DNA of 18,816 bases from an uncultured Muribaculaceae bacterium (GTDB lineage: Bacteria; Bacteroidota; Bacteroidia; Bacteroidales; Muribaculaceae). A model generated the notes under the pieces. The model was not told the origin of the DNA. It saw only the letters and a list, made by a program, of their open reading frames with translations, and ran no database searches. Each line of letters begins with the position of its first letter. The stretch's first letter is position 1. Location of the stretch: assembly GCA_934663645.1 (NCBI GenBank), contig CAKUKR010000043.1, forward strand, positions 1 through 18,816, in the 5' to 3' direction. Shown here piece after piece: positions 10,071 through 18,816 of this stretch. Position numbers and translations under genes: made by a program.

Positions 10071-12004
10071 ATTACGGGATGAAGGACGAAAAAGGCAAGA
10101 GGCATACACGCGAAGCGTCGGCTGCGGCCAGCGCATACCGCAGGACGGACTTCCTCCCCACCTCGCGTGACGAGATGGACGCGCTGGGGTGGGAGCAGGC
10201 TGATGTCATACTGTTCAGCGGCGACGCATACGTGGACCATCCCTCATTCGGCGCGGCTGTCATCGGGCGCGTGCTTCAGGCCGAGGGCTACCGCGTGGCG
10301 ATAGTGCCGCAGCCAAACTGGCGCGACGACTTGCGCGATTTCCGCAAACTTGGCGAGCCCCGCCTGTTCTTCGGCGTTTCCGCCGGGGCTATGGACTCCA
10401 TGGTCAACCACTATACGGCGGCTCGCCGTCTGCGCCATGACGATGCCTACACCGCCGGCGGACGGCGCGGCGCGCGCCCTGACTATCCCACGATAGTATA
10501 CACGCAGATACTCAAACGCCTGTTCCCCGACGTGCCGCTCATCGCCGGCGGCATCGAGGCCTCGCTGCGACGTGTCTCGCATTACGACTATTGGGAAGAC
10601 CGGCTGCGCAAGCCTATACTCGCTGACTGCGCTGCCGACATGATAGTATACGGCATGGGGGAGAAGTCCATTGTCGAGATAGCCCGCCGTCTCGATGCCG
10701 GCGAGCGGCTGCCTGACATAACGGATGTGCCGCAGACAGTGTTTTTTTCTGACGGCAACCCGGCGGCTGGCGACATTGTGCTGGCCTCATACGAGGACTG
10801 CCTGAAAGACAAGCGGCTGCAGTCGCGCAATTTCCGCCATGTCGAGGAGGAGTCAAACAAATACTCCGGCGCGGTGATGTGGCAGAGAGTCGGCGGGCGC
10901 AACATACGCATCAACCCCATGTACGCGCCGTGGACTACCGAGGAGGTAGACCGCTCGTTTGACCTGCCCTATACCCGTGTGCCTCATCCGCGATACAAGG
11001 GGAAGACTATACCGGCATACGAGATGATACGCCACTCTGTGTGCATGCACCGGGGCTGTTTCGGAGGCTGCGCTTTCTGCACCATTTCGGCTCATCAGGG
11101 TAAATTCATCGCCTCGCGCTCCAAAAAGTCGATACTGCGCGAGGTCAGGCAGGTCACTTGCATGGACGATTTCAAGGGCTACATTTCCGACCTCGGCGGC
11201 CCGTCGGCCAACATGTACGGCATGGGCGGCAAGGACAGGCGCGTGTGCCGCAAGTGTGTCCGTCCGTCGTGTCTGCATCCGCGTCCTTGCCCCAATCTGG
11301 ACAACAACCATGCGCCGCTGATTGAGATATACCGTGCCGTCGATGCCTTGCCTTCGGTCAAGAAGTCATTTGTCGGCTCCGGAGTGAGGTACGACCTGTC
11401 GATGGCGCCGAGCGGCAGCCCCAAGGTGGATGCCGTCAACCGCCAGTATAACCGCGAGTTGATAGCGCATCATGTCAGCGGCCGCCTGAAAGTCGCGCCC
11501 GAACACACCTCTGACCGTGTGCTCGACTGTATGCGCAAGCCGTCATTCTCGCTTTTCCGTAAGTTCAAGGAGGTGTTTGACCGCGTCAATCGCGAGGAGG
11601 GGCTCCGGCAGCAGCTGATACCTTATTTCATCTCTTCGCACCCGGCGTGCACTGCCGAGGACATGGCGGAGCTGGCGGTGATAACCAAAGGCCTCGACTT
11701 CCACCTCGAGCAGGTGCAGGATTTCACGCCCACGCCTATGACCCTCGCCTCCGAGATATACTACACAGGCATACACCCATATACCGGCGAGAAAGTGTAC
11801 ACTGCCCGCACCGATGCGGAAAAACAGGCGCAGCGGCAGTTCTTCTTCTGGTACAAGCCCGAGGCACGGCAGGGGCTGGAACGCACTTTGAGGCAGATGC
11901 ACCGTCCCGACCTCATCGGACGGCTCTTCCCCGGGCCGCCCCGTTCGTTCAACCCCAATTTCCGAAAGCCGAAGCCGCATGGCAAGCATAACCCCAAACG
12001 ATAA
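10067..12004 (+). CDS. ygiQ: YgiQ-family radical SAM protein
   Basis: A 645-residue member of the YgiQ (UPF0313) radical SAM family, whose reaction is not established. The N-terminal domain contains the family stretch DFLPTSRDEMDALGW. The core has the CX3CX2C cluster (Cys331, Cys335, Cys338) that binds the [4Fe-4S] cluster for SAM cleavage. A second Cys group follows (Cys394, Cys397, Cys402, Cys408) and may hold another metal site. GVRYDL and the APEHTSD motif in the barrel are also typical. The ATG at 10067 overlaps the uvrB stop (ATGA); a second Met at codon 5 is possible. The C-terminus is basic (residues about 628-645). It is followed after 4 nt by ftsE. Confidence 0.92.
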
Positions 12005-12008
12005 TGAC

Positions 12009-12680
12009 ATGAGCGACATTGTTATAGACTACAAGAATGTGGACATAGACCGTGCCGAGAGGCAGGTGCTGAGGGGCGCGACTTTCACGCTCGGACGAGC
12101 CGAGTTCTGTTACCTCGTCGGCCGTGTGGGCAGCGGCAAGAGCTCGCTGATGAAGACCATGTATGCTGACGTGCCTGTGGCAAGCGCCGAGCGGGCGCGT
12201 GTCCTCGACTATGACGTTGACACTATACGCCGCCGGGACATACCCTTTCTGCGCCGCGAGATAGGTATCGTTTTCCAGGATTTCCAGCTGCTCCAGGACC
12301 GCTCGGTGAGCGCAAACCTCCGCTTCGTGCTTGAGGCGACCGGTTGGAAACGCCGTGGCGACATGGAGGACCGCATCCATGAGGTGCTGGACGTGGTGGG
12401 CATGGCCAACAAGAGCTACAAGATGCCCCACGAGCTGAGCGGAGGCGAACAGCAGCGCATCGTCATAGCGCGGGCATTGCTCAACAAGCCGCAGCTCATA
12501 CTTGCCGACGAGCCTACGGGCAACCTCGACCCCGAGACGGGGCGCAACATCGTCGAGCTGTTGCACAGCCTGGTGCAGCGCGGGCATACCGTGCTTATGG
12601 CGACGCACAACCTGCAGCTCGTAGACCGTTACCCGGGGCGTGTCATGGAGTGCCATGACCACCGGCTGATAATGCATTGA
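12009..12680 (+). CDS. ftsE: Cell-division ABC transporter ATPase FtsE
   Basis: A 223-residue ABC ATPase. FtsE with FtsX regulates peptidoglycan hydrolases at the septum. Walker A is GRVGSGKS at 38-45, followed by a Q-loop (VFQDFQLL), the signature LSGGEQQR, Walker [13 protein letters not shown] and the H-loop ATHNL. These features and the small size match FtsE rather than the LolD or MacB ATPases, though LolD-like proteins are close relatives. The ATG at 12009, 4 nt after the ygiQ stop, is preferred; the frame is open back to 11979, but that start would overlap ygiQ by 26 nt. No ftsX is adjacent, so its permease partner must be encoded elsewhere. Confidence 0.87.
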   Translation: MSDIVIDYKNVDIDRAERQVLRGATFTLGRAEFCYLVGRVGSGKSSLMKTMYADVPVASAERARVLDYDVDTIRRRDIPFLRREIGIVFQDFQLLQDRSVSANLRFVLEATGWKRRGDMEDRIHEVLDVVGMANKSYKMPHELSGGEQQRIVIARALLNKPQLILADEPTGNLDPETGRNIVELLHSLVQRGHTVLMATHNLQLVDRYPGRVMECHDHRLIMH

Positions 12681-12713
12681 AATACAGCTCCACAGCTATA
12701 ATATATACTGACA

Positions 12714-13337
12714 GTGAACTTATCTGACAATTCAAAACTCCTTGACGAGGCTGTCGCGCAGCTGTCGCGGCTGCCTGGCGTGGGTGCGCGTACAGCCCTG
12801 CGGCTCGCCCTGCACCTGCTGCGCGAGGGCGAGGAGACATCGCTTGCCCTCGGCAACGCGATAATAGATATGCGCAAAGGCGTGCGCTATTGCAGCCACT
12901 GCCATAACATAAGCGACACGGACACCTGTGCCATTTGCGCCGACACGCGCCGTGACCGCTCGGTGGTCTGTGTGGTGGAAAATGTCAAGGACGTGATTAC
13001 CATTGAGGAAACGCATGAGCATCACGGCGTATACCATGTGCTGGGGGGCATCATATCTCCCCTCGAAGGTGTTTCTCCAAATGACCTCGAAATCGACTCG
13101 CTGGTCAAGCGAGTCGAGGCTGGGGGGATACGCGAGGTGATACTCGCACTCAGCGCGACAATGGAGGGTGACACCACCAACTACTATATTTACCGCAAGT
13201 TGCAGCACCTGCCGGTCAAGGTGACTATGCTGGCGCGAGGCGTGAGCGTGGGCGGCGAGCTGGAATACACCGACTCGCTCACCTTGGGACGCTCGCTGAT
13301 GAACCGTATACCGTTTTCAGACACCATACACTCATGA
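12714..13337 (+). CDS. recR: Recombination mediator RecR
   Basis: A 207-residue protein of the RecFOR pathway, which helps load RecA on SSB-coated single-stranded gaps. It has an N-terminal helix-hairpin-helix ([18 protein letters not shown]), a four-cysteine zinc finger (Cys60, Cys63, Cys72, Cys75), a Toprim domain starting at VVCVVEN, and the C-terminal [14 protein letters not shown] motif. The start is GTG at 12714: an in-frame stop at 12699 lies just upstream and no ATG occurs before codon 53, which is inside the protein. It follows ftsE by 33 nt, and its stop overlaps the acetyltransferase start by 4 nt. Confidence 0.97.
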   Translation: MNLSDNSKLLDEAVAQLSRLPGVGARTALRLALHLLREGEETSLALGNAIIDMRKGVRYCSHCHNISDTDTCAICADTRRDRSVVCVVENVKDVITIEETHEHHGVYHVLGGIISPLEGVSPNDLEIDSLVKRVEAGGIREVILALSATMEGDTTNYYIYRKLQHLPVKVTMLARGVSVGGELEYTDSLTLGRSLMNRIPFSDTIHS

Positions 13338-13882
13338 ACAGACAGGCAGACCGAAGCGTTGGCAACGATAGGGTGCGCCTGCGGGCCCTCGAACCGGAGG
13401 ATGTGGCGATGATGTTCGACATCGAGAACGATGTGTCGATATGGCGTTATTCCGAGCGTGTCGCCCCCCTTTCGCGACACCAGCTGATGCAGTATGCATT
13501 GGACTACGATGCCGACCCCTTCCGTGCCGGCCAGCTGCGCCTCGTCATCGAGTCGGTGGAGGGACAGATGCCCGTCGGCCTGGGAGACTTCTACGAGATT
13601 GACATAAATGCCCGCCGTGCATACCTGGGGCTTGTGATAGGACGCGAGTGGCGGGGCAAGGGGTTTGCGCGTGCCGCCGTTGACGCGCTCGAGCGTTATG
13701 GCCGCGACGTGCTGCATTTGCGCCGTCTTGCCGCCAAAATCGCCTCCCGCAACACGCCGAGCATACGCCTGTTTGAGGAGCGCGGCTATTCGCGCATTGC
13801 AGCCTTGCCCGAATGGTTCTGCTTCGGCGGCGAGCCCGAGGACTTGTATGTGTATTGCCGCGACTTGGCGGCTGGTGTATAA
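13334..13882 (+). CDS. GNAT-family N-acetyltransferase
   Basis: A 182-residue protein of the RimJ/RimL-like (Acetyltransf_3) branch of GNAT enzymes, which transfer acetyl from acetyl-CoA to an amine. The N-terminal strand opens [16 protein letters not shown]. The acetyl-CoA loop is [16 protein letters not shown] (about residues 104-119). The later [13 protein letters not shown] segment is the usual fourth motif. The substrate (protein, antibiotic or small molecule) cannot be told from sequence. The ATG overlaps the recR stop (ATGA), so it is translationally coupled to it. It precedes the TonB-dependent receptor gene by 31 nt. Confidence 0.9.
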   Translation: MNRQADRSVGNDRVRLRALEPEDVAMMFDIENDVSIWRYSERVAPLSRHQLMQYALDYDADPFRAGQLRLVIESVEGQMPVGLGDFYEIDINARRAYLGLVIGREWRGKGFARAAVDALERYGRDVLHLRRLAAKIASRNTPSIRLFEERGYSRIAALPEWFCFGGEPEDLYVYCRDLAAGV

Positions 13883-13913
13883 TATAGCATCGCAGCCAAG
13901 CGTTTAATATAAG

Positions 13914-16325
13914 ATGAAATACGCAAGATTATTCCTCTTTGTGATACTCTGGGTGGCGGTTTGCGCTGCCGCTTATGCCGCCGACGTGAAGATAGGCGGC
14001 AAGGTGACGGATGCAGAGGGCAACCCAATCGAGTTTGCCACTGTCCGCATAGGAGGCACTGCCATAGGCACCAACACCGACCTGCAAGGCTACTATTCGT
14101 TTACCGTGGCGCAGAAGGACACCCTCGACGTGATATTCACCAGCATCGGCTTCAAGGAACTCAAGCAACGCCTCATCAAGCCCGAAAAGGAGGTCACGCT
14201 CAATGTCAAGCTGATGTCCTCTGACGTGGAGTTGCAGGATGTTGTCGTAATGGGCTACAAGAACACTATCAACGGCATGCAGTCCATTGACCGAGAATCG
14301 CTCAAAACCTCACCCGACGTTTCCGGAGGCTCTGTCGAGGCGATGATTTCCACAATGGCGGGCGTGAACTCCAGCAACGAGATGAGTTCGCAATACTCTG
14401 TGCGCGGAGGTTCGTATGACGAGAACTCCGTGTATATCAACGGAGTGGAGATATACCGCCCGCAGCTGATGCGCTCGGGGCAGCAGGAGGGACTGTCAAT
14501 CATCAACCCTGACATGGTGGGGAGCATACGCTTTTCCACAGGCGGTTTCCCGGCCCGCTATGCCGACAAGATGTCCTCTGCGCTCGACATCACGTACCGC
14601 GAGCCGGAATCCTTCGAGGGGGCAGTGTCGCTCAGCCTCATGGGCGGCTCGCTGGCGATAGGGCAGAACTCCGGCAAATTCTCGCAGATGCACGGCGTCC
14701 GCCTCAAGAAGAACAACTCGCTGCTATCCTCGCTCGAGACACGCGGCGAGTATGACCCTCTGTATTTCGACTACCAGACAAACATCAACCTGAAGACCTC
14801 TGAGAAATTCTCCGTCAATTTCCTCGGCAACATATCACTCAACAGCTACAAGTTCAAGCCCGCCGACCGCGAGACGAGCTTCGGCACGAGCGAGGATGTC
14901 AAGCAGTTCAAGGTCTATTTCGACGGCGACGAGGACGACAAGTTCCAGACATGGCTCGGCGCGTTGGCTATGAACTACCGCCCGAGCAATGCCACCGACT
15001 TCACATTCGGCCTGTCTGGATTCATCACCGACGAGCTGGTGAGCTATGACATTTCAGGCGAGTACTGGCTCAACCAGGCCGGCACGTCCGGTCCGGAAGG
15101 CGTCGGCGGCGAGCTCGGCGTGGGCAAGTATATGGAGCACTCGCGCAACCGGCTGAAAGCTTCGGTGCTGCAGGCCATGCTCCGGGGCAACACCACCTGG
15201 CGCAGCAACCATTTCACATACGGGCTGACATATCAGCACGAGACTTTCCGAGACCGCACACGCGAGTGGGAATGGCGCGACTCTTCCGGGTATTCACTGC
15301 CGCACCTACCCGATGGCGTTCACCTGATATACAACCTCGCTTCGCGTCAGGACATAAGCGCAAACCGTCTTGCCTTCTTCCTCGAGGATTCATATTACTG
15401 GGACACCGAGAAGGCGCATTTCTCGCTTAACGGCGGCGTGCGCTTCTCATACTGGGACTTCAACAAGGAGTTCCTCGCCTCGCCTCGCGTCAATTTCACC
15501 TTCTCGCCGATGGTCAACAACCGCTGGACGTACCGTCTGGCTCTGGGCATGTACTACCAGTCGCCGTTTTACAAGGAGTACCGGCAGTCGATAACCGATG
15601 CCGACGGCAACGGCGTAGTACAGCTCAACCGTGACATCAAGTCGCCGCGAAGCATACAGGTGGTGCTCGGCGCAGACTACACGTTCCGCGCCTTTGACCG
15701 CCCGTTCAAGATTACCGGCGAGGCGTATTACAAGAACCTCGCAAACCTCATCTCATACGAATATGACAACCTGAAAGTGTCCTATTCCGGCGTGAACGAC
15801 TCCAAGGGGTACATCATGGGCCTTGACATGCGCCTGTTCGGGCAGTTTGTCACAGGCAGCGACTCGTGGCTCTCCTTCTCGCTGATGAAGGCGCAGCAGA
15901 CGCTCAATGGCGTGAAATGCCCGCTCCCTGGCGAGCAACGCTATTCCATTGCCCTTTTCTTCAACGACTATTTCCCGAAATTCCCGAAGCTGAAATTCAG
16001 CTTGCGCGGCATACTTTCCGACGGCCTAACCATGACTGCACCGCGTGTGTCGCGCTCCACATCGTGGTTTCGCGCACCGGCGTACAAGCGCCTCGACATC
16101 GGCGTGAGCTACCAGCTTGTAGGCGCACCCTCCGACGGCGTGCGTCCGTATGACTGGCGCAGGCACTTCAAGAGCATTGTCATCGGGCTGGACGTCTTCA
16201 ACCTGCTTGACATCTCCAACGTCAGCAGCTACTACTGGGTGACAGACGTGAACGACATACAGTACGCTGTCCCAAACTACCTGACACGCCGCCAAATCAA
16301 CGTCCGTCTCGCCATCGAGTTCTGA
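13914..16325 (+). CDS. TonB-dependent outer-membrane receptor with carboxypeptidase-like domain
   Basis: An 803-residue outer-membrane protein for active uptake of an unknown ligand, powered by TonB. A Sec signal peptide ends at about AYA-22. A carboxypeptidase-D-like beta-sandwich follows at about residues 25-105 (GGKVTDAEGNPIEFATV). Then come a segment resembling the start of Bacteroidetes plugs (VVVMGYKN), the plug domain (about 120-225, with SVRGGSYDENSVYINGVE), and a beta-barrel ending in Phe. It is shorter than classical SusC proteins, and no SusD-like lipoprotein gene is adjacent, so it is not a polysaccharide-utilisation pair; a metal chelate, siderophore or peptide are all possible ligands. 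It is the last gene of the plus-strand cluster and has no clear promoter of its own in the 31-nt gap. Confidence 0.92.
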   Translation: MKYARLFLFVILWVAVCAAAYAADVKIGGKVTDAEGNPIEFATVRIGGTAIGTNTDLQGYYSFTVAQKDTLDVIFTSIGFKELKQRLIKPEKEVTLNVKLMSSDVELQDVVVMGYKNTINGMQSIDRESLKTSPDVSGGSVEAMISTMAGVNSSNEMSSQYSVRGGSYDENSVYINGVEIYRPQLMRSGQQEGLSIINPDMVGSIRFSTGGFPARYADKMSSALDITYREPESFEGAVSLSLMGGSLAIGQNSGKFSQMHGVRLKKNNSLLSSLETRGEYDPLYFDYQTNINLKTSEKFSVNFLGNISLNSYKFKPADRETSFGTSEDVKQFKVYFDGDEDDKFQTWLGALAMNYRPSNATDFTFGLSGFITDELVSYDISGEYWLNQAGTSGPEGVGGELGVGKYMEHSRNRLKASVLQAMLRGNTTWRSNHFTYGLTYQHETFRDRTREWEWRDSSGYSLPHLPDGVHLIYNLASRQDISANRLAFFLEDSYYWDTEKAHFSLNGGVRFSYWDFNKEFLASPRVNFTFSPMVNNRWTYRLALGMYYQSPFYKEYRQSITDADGNGVVQLNRDIKSPRSIQVVLGADYTFRAFDRPFKITGEAYYKNLANLISYEYDNLKVSYSGVNDSKGYIMGLDMRLFGQFVTGSDSWLSFSLMKAQQTLNGVKCPLPGEQRYSIALFFNDYFPKFPKLKFSLRGILSDGLTMTAPRVSRSTSWFRAPAYKRLDIGVSYQLVGAPSDGVRPYDWRRHFKSIVIGLDVFNLLDISNVSSYYWVTDVNDIQYAVPNYLTRRQINVRLAIEF

Positions 16326-16354
16326 CCGCAAGCATCACCAGGCATGATATAACT

Positions 16355-16389
16355 GAAGCCCACGCATCCTTAACGGACGCAGGGGCTTC
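16355..16389. terminator. Bidirectional terminator between the receptor gene and degP
   Basis: GAAGCCC at 16355-16361 pairs with GGGCTTC at 16383-16389, with an inner stem of GCATCC and GGACGC (a G-U wobble on the minus strand). TTTC follows on the plus strand. It sits between two convergent genes, 29 nt after the receptor stop and 26 nt after the degP stop on the opposite strand, so it can serve both. Confidence 0.6.
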
Positions 16390-16415
16390 TTTCAGTCAGA
16401 CAGGGCAACAGTCCC

Positions 16416-17882
16416 TCATTCGGACAGGTCTACTGCATAATATACTTTCTTGCCAGTTGGGTAGATGCCCGATACGAACAATACGTGGTCTGAACTCTTC
16501 ATCACCTCGTTGTAAATCATCTCGATGTCGTCGGCAGAGTTGATGTCATTGCCGTTGATGTCGAGTATGATGAAGCCGTCCTTGATGCCGGCGTTGCGGA
16601 ACGCGCCGTTCTTCAGCCCGCTCACCTGCATGCCGTGAGAGATGCCGAGGTTGTTCTTCAGCTCCGTAGACACCTTGACAAACGCGCAGCCGATGCTCGT
16701 GAAGTCATTCTTCTTGGCTATCGTGGTGTTGCCCTGCGGGTTGCGCAGCACGCCGCTCTTGGTGTACTTCTTGTTGTCGCGATAGTAGGTTATGGAGATA
16801 GTGTCGCCCGGGCGGAACTTGTTAAGCTGCTCCACGAGTTGCGAGCGGTTGGCGATGGTCTGGTTGTTGATGCCGGTTATCACGTCACCCTCTTTCAGTC
16901 CGAGCTCCTTGGCTGTGCTCATGTCCTGGACGGATTCGATGTACAGTCCGCTCTTGACAGCCGTGATGTCCTTCTCCTTGGCGAGCTTGGAGTCGAGTTC
17001 CATGATGGTGCAGCCCAGCACGGCTCGCTGTACCACGCCGTACTGGCGCAGGTCTGTCATGATTTTCTTCACTATCGAAGTCGGGATTGCAAACGAGAAG
17101 CCCGCGTAGCTGCCCGTGTTGCTGTATATGGCGGAGTTGATGCCTATCAGCTCCCCTTTCAGGTTGACCAGCGCGCCGCCCGAGTTGCCGGGGTTGAGAG
17201 CCGCGTCAGTCTGTATGAACGATTCTATGCCGTTCACGTTGTGCGAACTCTGCCCCAGGCTGCGAGCCTTTGCGCTCACGATGCCGGCGGTGACAGTCGA
17301 GTTGAAGCCGAAGGGATTGCCGACTGCGAGCACCCATTCACCCACCTTGACAGCCTCGCTGTCGCCGAATGTGATAGGGGAGAGCCCCGTTGCGTCTATT
17401 TTGAGCAGGGCGAGGTCGGTAGCCTCGTCTGTTCCGACTATGCGTGCGTCGTATGTGGAGTTGTCGTTGAGCAGCACTTCCAGCTTGTCAGCACCGTCCA
17501 CCACATGGTTGTTGGTGACGATGTATCCGTCGTCGGTCAGTATCACTCCCGAGCCAAGGCCTGACTGTACCGGCTCGTTGTTCTGGCGGCGTTGCTGTCC
17601 GCGAGGCTGCTGGCGAGGCTGCGGCTGCCCGAAGAAGAACTCGAACATGTCGAAGGGGTCATACATCCCGCCGTTGCCGTATTGCTGGCTGCGGTTGCTG
17701 TAGCTCTTAATGCAGACCACCGCGTTGACGGTCTTCTCCGCTGCTTCGGTGAAGTCCGTGTCAAACGCTGCTGCCTGTGATGTCCTGATAAACTCCCCTT
17801 GATTCTGCGCCGACGCTTCCGGGGCTGTCAGCCCCACTGCCAGCACACCCATTGCGAGTGAGAATAATGCTTTTCTGTTCAT
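16416..17882 (-). CDS. degP: Do-family (HtrA/DegP) periplasmic serine protease
   Basis: A 488-residue envelope quality-control protease/chaperone that degrades misfolded periplasmic proteins. A Sec signal peptide ends at about Ala25. The trypsin-like domain has the triad His126 (TNNHVV), Asp156 (ATDLALLKI) and Ser234 (PGNSGGAL). A Gln/Arg-rich low-complexity LA-loop precedes it (about residues 88-106). Two PDZ domains follow at roughly 290-380 and 395-485. DegQ or DegS are alternatives, but two PDZ domains and the long LA-loop favour DegP. It is convergent with the receptor gene and divergent from tag. I see no consensus TAnnTTTG promoter upstream, which would fit an alternative stress sigma factor, but this is inference. 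Confidence 0.92.
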   Translation of the reverse strand: MNRKALFSLAMGVLAVGLTAPEASAQNQGEFIRTSQAAAFDTDFTEAAEKTVNAVVCIKSYSNRSQQYGNGGMYDPFDMFEFFFGQPQPRQQPRGQQRRQNNEPVQSGLGSGVILTDDGYIVTNNHVVDGADKLEVLLNDNSTYDARIVGTDEATDLALLKIDATGLSPITFGDSEAVKVGEWVLAVGNPFGFNSTVTAGIVSAKARSLGQSSHNVNGIESFIQTDAALNPGNSGGALVNLKGELIGINSAIYSNTGSYAGFSFAIPTSIVKKIMTDLRQYGVVQRAVLGCTIMELDSKLAKEKDITAVKSGLYIESVQDMSTAKELGLKEGDVITGINNQTIANRSQLVEQLNKFRPGDTISITYYRDNKKYTKSGVLRNPQGNTTIAKKNDFTSIGCAFVKVSTELKNNLGISHGMQVSGLKNGAFRNAGIKDGFIILDINGNDINSADDIEMIYNEVMKSSDHVLFVSGIYPTGKKVYYAVDLSE

Positions 17883-17921
17883 ATCAAAAGATAGTTTGTT
17901 GTACTTTTCTTCGTTTCTTAT

Positions 17922-17949
17922 CTGTGACGCACAGCCCTCGGAGGCTGTG
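17922..17949 (-). promoter_or_regulatory. Alternating hairpins upstream of degP
   Basis: CACAG at 17930-17934 can pair with CTGTG at 17922-17926 (3-nt loop), or, as CACAGCC at 17930-17936, with GGCTGTG at 17943-17949 (6-nt loop). The two structures exclude each other. They lie 40-67 nt upstream of the degP start. They could be an RNA leader switch or a protein-binding site. Confidence 0.35.
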
Positions 17950-18087
17950 ACATATCCGACTATTAATAAAAGTCAAATATCGCGCCAGCAATAATTGGAT
18001 TGCCTGCCCCTGCCGCTGGTTTAATCTTAATTTGCTCTGTTTATGCCCATTTATGACTGCTTATGCCGCTTTCACGGCGGAATGATG

Positions 18088-18118
18088 TTGCGCCGCTCGC
18101 TGCGGCTGGCTAACTTTG
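18088..18118 (+). promoter_or_regulatory. tag promoter
   Basis: TTG (18088-18090) is followed after 20 nt by TAACTTTG (18111-18118), matching the Bacteroidetes consensus. Transcription would begin near 18124, about 18 nt before the tag ATG. The spacer contains an inverted repeat, GCCGC (18092-18096) with GCGGC (18102-18106), that could be an operator. Confidence 0.7.
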
Positions 18119-18141
18119 CTGCACAATAAATATGGTGTCAG

Positions 18142-18726
18142 ATGTTGGATAAACTCAGCCATGATCTGTCAGGGAAATGCCGTTGCCGCTGGTGCAACCT
18201 CGCCAACCCGCTGTATGTCGATTACCATGACAATGAGTGGGGTGTCATCGTGCATGATGACAGCAAGCTGTTTGAGATGCTCCTGCTCGAGTCGTTCCAG
18301 CCCGGGCTGTCATGGGAGTGCGTGCTGGGCAAGAGGGAGAACTTCCGTGCGGCGTTTGACGGTTTCGACTGCGCGAGGATTGCCCGATACGGCGATGAGA
18401 AGATAGCCTCATTGCTTCAGGACAAAGGCATAATACGCAACGTGTTGAAAATCAAGGCTGCGATTGCCAATGCCGCTGTTTTCATGGATATTCAGACGGA
18501 GTATGGCTCGTTTGACCGCTTCATTTGGGCGTATACCGGCGGCGAGGTCATACGCGAGCATGAGCCTGTCTCTTCGCCGCTCTCAGACCGCATTTCCGCC
18601 GACCTGAAGAAGCGAGGGATGAAATTTGTCGGCACGAAGGTCATTTACTCCTTTCTGCAAGCCGTCGGTATTGTCAATTCTCACGAGCCAGGCTGTTGGC
18701 TTTACCGCCCAGACGATGCTGTATGA
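18142..18726 (+). CDS. tag: DNA-3-methyladenine glycosylase I (Tag)
   Basis: A 194-residue base-excision repair enzyme that removes 3-methyladenine from alkylated DNA. It has the zinc-binding pattern of the family: an N-terminal Cys (in KCRCRWC, Cys13, 15 or 18), His29 in YHDNEWGV, and His181/Cys185 in SHEPGC near the C-terminus, with the same His-Cys spacing as E. coli Tag. Glu50 in LLLESFQPGLSW corresponds to the base-recognition Glu of the family. KKRGMKFVGT is also conserved. The ATG at 18142 lies about 18 nt after the predicted transcription start and gives a standard length. The gene is divergent from degP and appears monocistronic as far as the window shows. Confidence 0.95.
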   Translation: MLDKLSHDLSGKCRCRWCNLANPLYVDYHDNEWGVIVHDDSKLFEMLLLESFQPGLSWECVLGKRENFRAAFDGFDCARIARYGDEKIASLLQDKGIIRNVLKIKAAIANAAVFMDIQTEYGSFDRFIWAYTGGEVIREHEPVSSPLSDRISADLKKRGMKFVGTKVIYSFLQAVGIVNSHEPGCWLYRPDDAV

Positions 18727-18770
18727 AGACTGTCGGCGGGGAGTGACGTTGCCTCCGGTCTGTTGCGTCT

Positions 18771-18804
18771 GGCGGCGGTGTTTCGCCTCTGCCAATTCTT
18801 TTTT
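18771..18804 (+). terminator. Probable tag terminator
   Basis: GGC-GGCG (18771-18777) can pair with CGCC (18784-18787) and GCC (18791-18793), with a 3-nt bulge and a 6-nt loop, followed by a T-rich tract at 18796-18804. The stem is imperfect, so confidence is modest. Confidence 0.45.
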
Positions 18805-18816
18805 GGATAAATATTT

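Noticed and set aside
13914..16325. SusC/SusD polysaccharide-utilisation pair
   Set aside because: The receptor is shorter than typical SusC and no SusD-like lipoprotein, glycosidase or regulator of that type is adjacent.
16635..17564. Plus-strand open frame of 309 codons
   Set aside because: It is antisense to degP, whose catalytic triad is intact.
17974..17981. GATATTTG as a degP -7 box
   Set aside because: It deviates at the conserved first T and has no TTG at 19-21 nt upstream, so I do not call it a promoter.

Overview
The window looks like chromosomal DNA from a Bacteroidales bacterium. The evidence is promoters of the Bacteroidetes type (TTG or TTTG, 19-21 nt, then TAnnTTTG), start codons without clear Shine-Dalgarno sequences, an RprX/RprY-like two-component pair, a DPP5-like S9 peptidase, a C11 (clostripain-type) lipoprotein and a TonB-dependent receptor with a carboxypeptidase-like N-terminal domain. 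The coding DNA is visibly GC-rich for this order, which would fit Muribaculaceae; that family assignment is inference. I see no transposase, integrase, CRISPR array, tRNA or rRNA.

Layout. Positions 1-220 carry no gene but hold two terminators. From 5350 leftward to 221 everything is on the minus strand: rprX, rprY, a terminator, then a lipoprotein DPP5-like peptidase and a small lipoprotein, ending in a strong terminator at 119-152. From 5604 to 16325 eight genes run on the plus strand with gaps of 33 nt or less and three ATGA overlaps: C11 peptidase lipoprotein, MscS-type channel, uvrB, YgiQ-family radical SAM protein, ftsE, recR, GNAT acetyltransferase, TonB-dependent receptor. A promoter before the first gene and a terminator after the last suggest one long operon. 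A convergent HtrA/DegP protease (17882-16416, minus) faces it, and tag (3-methyladenine DNA glycosylase I) diverges from degP at 18142.

Themes. Three DNA repair genes (uvrB, recR, tag) lie among cell-envelope genes (proteases, channel, receptor, FtsE, envelope stress protease, sensor kinase). No gene is an obviously new system. The most interesting material is in the intergenic DNA. A CGCAATG palindrome plus a third half-site brackets the DPP5 promoter. A 9-bp-arm palindrome sits on the rprX -7 box. Repeated WATCGGC-like elements occur between rprX and the C11 gene. Mutually exclusive hairpins lie in the degP leader, and 10-bp-phased TTATG repeats lie upstream of tag. These are sequence observations; any regulatory role is inference.
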